NCBI GenBank assembly: GCA_024690445.1
Contig: JAILPD010000085.1
Coordinates: forward strand, 1 to 27,361
Length of the DNA: 27,361 nucleotides
DNA from: Acholeplasmatales bacterium
GTDB lineage: Bacteria > Bacillota_I > Bacilli_A > Acholeplasmatales > Anaeroplasmataceae
Reading direction: 5' to 3'
Part shown: piece after piece, positions 23,832-27,361 of the stretch
How the letters are laid out: the number at the start of each line of letters is the position of its first letter
How positions within the stretch are numbered: position 1 is the first letter of the stretch
Notes under the pieces: generated by a model
The model's input: only the letters and a program-made list of their open reading frames with translations
Told to the model about the DNA's origin: nothing
Database searches by the model: none
Translations under genes and position numbers: made by a program

Positions 23832-24869
23832 ATGAAAAATAATCTTAAAAAATTAATACTATTATTATCATTGATTTTGATATTTGTAACATCATCATGT
23901 AGAATAGCTAAAACTGATGAATTAGTTGTAGATGATACAATATCATATACAAATACATCAACTGATGAATTTCAGATTCCAGCTTCTAACAATCCAAATG
24001 GATTTAAGATAACTTATGATTGCAATAATGATAATATTTATGAATCAACATCTACTTTAGATAATAAGGCTATTAATCCAGGAAGTCCTAAAAAACCATG
24101 TGCCACATTTAAGGGTTGGTTTTCTGATCCCGAATGTGAAATACTATATGATTTTGATGAAAAGGTAACTTCTGCTTTAACATTATATGCTGGTTGGGAT
24201 ATTGATATTCAAGATTTAACAACAACAATATACCAAACAACAATCAAATCAAATGTTAAAGTAACATCACAACCTAAAACTAAGTATTCAAAAAGTTCGA
24301 CAGTTAGTCAAGGTTCAGGTATCATCTTCTATGAAGACAGCACTAGATATTTCTTATTAACTAATAACCATGTTACTTATTATGATAAGAATACTTATAC
24401 AAGTTCTATTTATATAGTTACAGATTGTTATGGAAATCAGTATGAGGCAACATTAATTAATATGAATGCTAATTATGATTTAGCAATATTATCATTTAGA
24501 AAAGAATTAGTTCCAAAGACATTGTTAGTAACAAACATTTGTAATAATGATATTAAAGTAAATGATTTATGCTTATCACTAGGAAATCCAGAAAGCTTAA
24601 TGAATGCGATATCTTATGGTAAAGTATTATCATATCAAAAGTTTAACCCTGATTCAGATACATTAGAATTAAATAATGTGTCATTTAATGTAATAGTAAA
24701 TAATTCGTATATTAGTTCTGGTTCTTCTGGTGGAGCCTTAATAGATTCAAATTTAAAAATTGCAGGCATTCAATTTGCAAGTGGAAATAATCTAACTGGT
24801 GAATTTATAAGAGCCTATGCTGTTCCAGCAAAAAAAGTATTGGAATATATTAATACTGTTTTTAATTAA
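23832..24869 (+). CDS. Trypsin-like (HtrA-type) serine protease lipoprotein with an InlB-type repeat
   Basis: 345 residues. A lipoprotein signal ends in TSSC (Cys23). Residues about 55-123 resemble an InlB B-repeat / Listeria-Bacteroides repeat (ATFKGWFSDPECEILYDF, then LTLYAGWD). A Thr/Ser-rich linker follows, then a trypsin fold with a complete triad: His180 in TNNHV, Asp216 in NYDLAIL and Ser299 in SGSSGG. There is no PDZ domain, so the enzyme is shorter than HtrA/DegP. It should act on proteins at the cell surface. The ribosome site is weak (GGTAGTGA). It is a single gene, with a promoter before it and a hairpin after it. Confidence 0.87.
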   Translation: MKNNLKKLILLLSLILIFVTSSCRIAKTDELVVDDTISYTNTSTDEFQIPASNNPNGFKITYDCNNDNIYESTSTLDNKAINPGSPKKPCATFKGWFSDPECEILYDFDEKVTSALTLYAGWDIDIQDLTTTIYQTTIKSNVKVTSQPKTKYSKSSTVSQGSGIIFYEDSTRYFLLTNNHVTYYDKNTYTSSIYIVTDCYGNQYEATLINMNANYDLAILSFRKELVPKTLLVTNICNNDIKVNDLCLSLGNPESLMNAISYGKVLSYQKFNPDSDTLELNNVSFNVIVNNSYISSGSSGGALIDSNLKIAGIQFASGNNLTGEFIRAYAVPAKKVLEYINTVFN

Positions 24870-24871
24870 AC

Positions 24872-24923
24872 GGGCTGTGAAATCAACTAACTTGTTAAAA
24901 GTTGGCTACGCAACCCATTTTTT
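24872..24923 (+). terminator. Terminator after the lipoprotein protease gene
   Basis: Outer arms GGGCTGTG (24872-24879) and CGCAACCC (24909-24916), with one mismatch and one G-U pair, enclose a smaller CAACT/AGTTG stem. Six T's follow at 24918-24923. Confidence 0.6.
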
Positions 24924-24972
24924 GTATTCGATTGATTATTTATATGGCTATATATAAAAAGGAGAACACTTT

Positions 24973-26088
24973 ATGGAGAAAAACAGATATCAAATAGTCG
25001 ACATAGTAAAAGCTATAGGCATCATATCTATAATAATAGGACATACTTTAACAGTTTTACCTCTTACAGGATTAAAAATAGGTAGTTTCGTATATCTATT
25101 TCATATAACTATATTTTTCTTCGTAATAGGTTTTTGCTATAATATTAAATATACAGAAAATCAAGCCATGTTTATAGGTAAACGAATTATAAGAATTCTC
25201 ATACCATTTCTAATTTATAATACAGTCTTTGTTTTTTTACATAATTTATTAGTAAATATAAATCTTATTGATGACGGACCTTATTCAAAAGCAGATATTG
25301 CTAAAAATATAGTTACTGGACTAATTTTAGAAACCAACGAATCGATGTTGGGTGCTTTTTGGTTTTTACCTGTATTAGTTATAGCATGTATAATTTTTTC
25401 ATTATCTTTTCAATTTTCAAATAAGCTTTCAAACATATTTAATCGAAATAAATTTGTTCTTCATACTACAATGATAATTATCATGACATCAATTGCGTTT
25501 TTAGGATTCTATTTTCACGACCACGAATTCAATTTAAGATTTCACATGCAAACAGCATTTTTATGTGCCCCAGTGATATATATAGGCTTTATAGTTAAAA
25601 TAATTTATCCTAAAATCAAAGAATATTTAGGTTTAATGACATTTTTAATAGCCATTATTTCATTAAAATTGTTTTTGGATCATGGATATAATATAGAACT
25701 AGCATATAACCAGTATGCAAGTAAATATTTATTTTACCCAATTAGTATTATAGGAATAATTTTTTGTTTATCGCTAGGCCATTTATTACTAAAACTAAAA
25801 TATGTCAAAGGTGTCCTTATTTTTATCGGTAGAAATTCGTTCCATTATATGGCACTACATTTCATTGTTATAAAGATTATTGATTTAGTTGTATGGAATA
25901 TAAAAAAAGATTCTATAGATGTGTTAAGGTTGTTTCCAAAATCATATGATCTTGGTCTTTTATATGTGATAATAACAGTTTTAGTAATAACATTATCTAT
26001 CGTTGTCGCAAAATTATTAAAAAAGAAATTTAATAGATTCTATATAAAATTAAAAAAAACTATGAAAGCTAACTTTTCAAAGATATAA
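24973..26088 (+). CDS. Acyltransferase family 3 membrane protein (OafA/WecH type)
   Basis: 371 residues, almost entirely hydrophobic, about ten membrane helices. The N-terminal motif VDIVKAIGIISIIIGH, with His24, is that of the Acyltransferase_3 family, followed by FFFVIGFCYN and a basic RIIRILIPF segment. Members move acetyl, succinyl or similar groups to sugars of surface polymers or lipids across the membrane; the target here cannot be read from sequence. The last 25 residues are strongly basic. AAGGAG stands 8 bases before the ATG. I see only weak promoter-like sequence in the 50 bases upstream. A shared terminator separates it from glmM. Confidence 0.88.
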   Translation: MEKNRYQIVDIVKAIGIISIIIGHTLTVLPLTGLKIGSFVYLFHITIFFFVIGFCYNIKYTENQAMFIGKRIIRILIPFLIYNTVFVFLHNLLVNINLIDDGPYSKADIAKNIVTGLILETNESMLGAFWFLPVLVIACIIFSLSFQFSNKLSNIFNRNKFVLHTTMIIIMTSIAFLGFYFHDHEFNLRFHMQTAFLCAPVIYIGFIVKIIYPKIKEYLGLMTFLIAIISLKLFLDHGYNIELAYNQYASKYLFYPISIIGIIFCLSLGHLLLKLKYVKGVLIFIGRNSFHYMALHFIVIKIIDLVVWNIKKDSIDVLRLFPKSYDLGLLYVIITVLVITLSIVVAKLLKKKFNRFYIKLKKTMKANFSKI

Positions 26089-26100
26089 GCCAGAAGAAAA

Positions 26101-26136
26101 GGAGTATGAATTTTTCCATCATACTCCGTTTTTTTT
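26101..26136. terminator. Bidirectional terminator between the acyltransferase gene and glmM
   Basis: Perfect 9-base arms GGAGTATGA and TCATACTCC with a 9-base loop. Eight T's follow on the plus strand (26129-26136), and TTTTCTT follows on the minus strand. A second small palindrome, AAAAGAA CCAG TTCTTTT, lies at 26137-26154 next to the glmM stop. Confidence 0.9.
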
Positions 26137-26152
26137 AAAAGAACCAGTTCTT

Positions 26153-27361
26153 TTAAATTGCATTTACCATATTAACTAATAAATCACTATATTTATTCAC
26201 AATATTAGAATCCTTAGCCATTACAGATACTCTAATTAAATCCTCTGTACCTGAAGCTCTAACAATGATCTTACAATCATTATTCAATTCCTTTTTGATT
26301 TCATCAATCTTATCAAATAATTCTTTATTATTTAAAACTTTAGTCTTATTAGCGACTTTAATATTAACCATCTTATCAGCATACATTGAAACATTTGTTA
26401 ACCAATCATTGATACTAGTTTTTGTTTCTTCTAACACCTTTATGATTTGAGATGCTACAAATACGCCATCACCTGTATGGAATAAATCAGGTAAGATGAT
26501 ATGACCACTATTTTCTCCACCAACAGATAAGTGATTTTCAAATAATGCTTTTACAATGTATTTATCACCAACATTAGTTTCAATTACATTAATACCATAA
26601 TCATTTAATGATTTAATTAATCCTAAATTACTCATCATCGATAATGCAATAGCATTATTATTTAATTTATTATTTTGTTTTAAATATCTAGCCAAAATAT
26701 AAATTAGCATATCACCATCGATAGTATTTCCGTTACTATCAACACATAATACTCTATCTCCATCACCATCAAAGGCAAATCCAATATCTGCTTTTTTTGC
26801 AATAACATTCTTCATTAATAATTCAAGATGTGTTGAACCACAACCATTATTGATATTATAGCCATCTGGATCGTTAGCAATGATATTTAAATTTGGAGTA
26901 ATATCTTTAAATATTAATTCAGCTGTTTTATATGTCGCACCATTAGCACAGTCTAATAAAACATTTAAATTACTCTTAACAGTCATTGATTTAATAAAAT
27001 CAACATATTCTAATCTAGCATTATCATTAACGATATATTTTCCAATTTCTATACTTTTTTCAGCAGGATTATCAATTAAAGCTTCTACATCTAATTCATC
27101 TGATTCTGATAACTTAATACCATTTTTTAATACCTTAATTCCATTATCAGTATAAGGATTATGAGAGGCAGTTATCATAACACCAGTTTTCTTATGCTTA
27201 TATGAATAATAAATTAATGCAGGAGTTGGTATAACTCCTAAAAATTCTACATTTAATCCTTGTGATAAGGCACCAGCAGCAATTGATGATGCTAGCATAT
27301 CTTTAGATATTCTTGTGTCTGTCGCTAATACAACATCTTTATTTCCAAGTGTAGCTAAGGC
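26153..27361 (-). CDS. glmM: Phosphoglucosamine mutase, 5' end beyond the window
   Basis: The frame is open to the window edge, 21 codons past the first ATG at 27298, and that extra part reads as the family segment VVLATDTRISKDMLAS; so the gene is truncated by the window, not starting at 27298. Seen: phosphoserine loop TASHNPYTDNGIK, metal loop FDGDGDR, sugar-binding GGENSGHI, and the phosphate-binding loop RASGTEDLIRV. GlmM converts glucosamine-6-P to glucosamine-1-P for UDP-GlcNAc and cell wall synthesis. The GENSGHI and short spacing favour GlmM over phosphoglucomutase or phosphomannomutase. Only some tens of N-terminal residues should be missing. Confidence 0.9.
   Translation of the reverse strand, partial: ALATLGNKDVVLATDTRISKDMLASSIAAGALSQGLNVEFLGVIPTPALIYYSYKHKKTGVMITASHNPYTDNGIKVLKNGIKLSESDELDVEALIDNPAEKSIEIGKYIVNDNARLEYVDFIKSMTVKSNLNVLLDCANGATYKTAELIFKDITPNLNIIANDPDGYNINNGCGSTHLELLMKNVIAKKADIGFAFDGDGDRVLCVDSNGNTIDGDMLIYILARYLKQNNKLNNNAIALSMMSNLGLIKSLNDYGINVIETNVGDKYIVKALFENHLSVGGENSGHIILPDLFHTGDGVFVASQIIKVLEETKTSINDWLTNVSMYADKMVNIKVANKTKVLNNKELFDKIDEIKKELNNDCKIIVRASGTEDLIRVSVMAKDSNIVNKYSDLLVNMVNAI

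Noticed and set aside
24924..24972. Promoter for the acyltransferase 3 gene
   Set aside because: TTGATT and TATATA/TATAAA-like stretches are present, but no pair has good spacing and a start site would run into the ribosome site.
26137..26154. Palindrome AAAAGAA CCAG TTCTTTT as an independent terminator of glmM
   Set aside because: On the minus strand it is followed by A's, not T's; the larger hairpin at 26101-26127 explains termination in both directions.
26265..27155. Plus-strand frames of 61 and 91 codons opposite glmM
   Set aside because: They are shadows of glmM.
1..27361. Mycoplasma-type code with TGA as tryptophan
   Set aside because: Low GC raised the question, but Trp is TGG throughout long conserved proteins and TGA is the stop of the GNAT gene and hisF.
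1..27361. CRISPR array, insertion sequence, prophage or integrated element
   Set aside because: I found no spaced direct repeats, no transposase, integrase or phage genes, and no tRNA gene with flanking repeats.

Overview
The window is about 27 kb of very AT-rich chromosome from a low-GC, Gram-positive-type bacterium. It reads with the standard code: TGG is used for Trp, and TGA ends the GNAT gene and hisF. A T-box riboswitch ahead of valS, strong A-rich Shine-Dalgarno sites, short-form HisG with HisZ, lipoprotein signal peptides, an InlB-type repeat and a BspA-type leucine-rich repeat protein point to Bacillota. A gut-associated Erysipelotrichia or RF39-like relative is my inference from style and content, not something the sequence proves. 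I see no mobile element, CRISPR array, tRNA or rRNA. Almost everything is on the minus strand, in compact operons with 1-8 nt overlaps and clear hairpin terminators.

Layout, low to high coordinate. (a) 1-72: tail of an unidentified plus-strand gene meeting a shared terminator. (b) 97-2137 (minus): radC, a DUF368/PopT-type undecaprenyl-phosphate translocase gene, and a small two-helix membrane protein. (c) 2202-6905 (minus): strong promoter, valine-type T-box leader, then GNAT acetyltransferase, valS, folC, terminator. (d) 6922-9528 (minus): promoter, a membrane protein with a large extracytoplasmic domain, and a lipoprotein alpha/beta hydrolase. (e) 9545-10408 (minus): strong promoter with a perfect inverted repeat centred on its -10 box, an AbiEi/DUF6088-like winged-helix protein, and a 48-codon gene in the place where a toxin partner would usually lie. 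(f) 10423-15193 (minus): promoter, intracellular leucine-rich repeat protein, HAD hydrolase, ybeY, cdd, era, recO, terminator. (g) 15224-16165 (minus): hexapeptide acyltransferase with an unexplained C-terminal extension. (h) 16190-23716 (minus): nine-gene histidine operon hisZ-G-D-C-B-H-A-F-IE with its own promoter and terminator. (i) 23797-26136 (plus): a trypsin-like lipoprotein protease with an InlB-type repeat, and a membrane acyltransferase 3. (j) 26153-27361 (minus): 5'-truncated glmM, convergent on a shared terminator.

The histidine operon covers every step from PRPP/ATP to histidine except histidinol-phosphate phosphatase. The T-box operon should respond to uncharged tRNA-Val; unusually, its first gene is an acetyltransferase whose Shine-Dalgarno lies inside the terminator stem. 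The most promising candidate for something undescribed is the small self-contained unit at 9545-10408: an apparently self-regulated AbiEi-like protein paired with a 48-aa protein.
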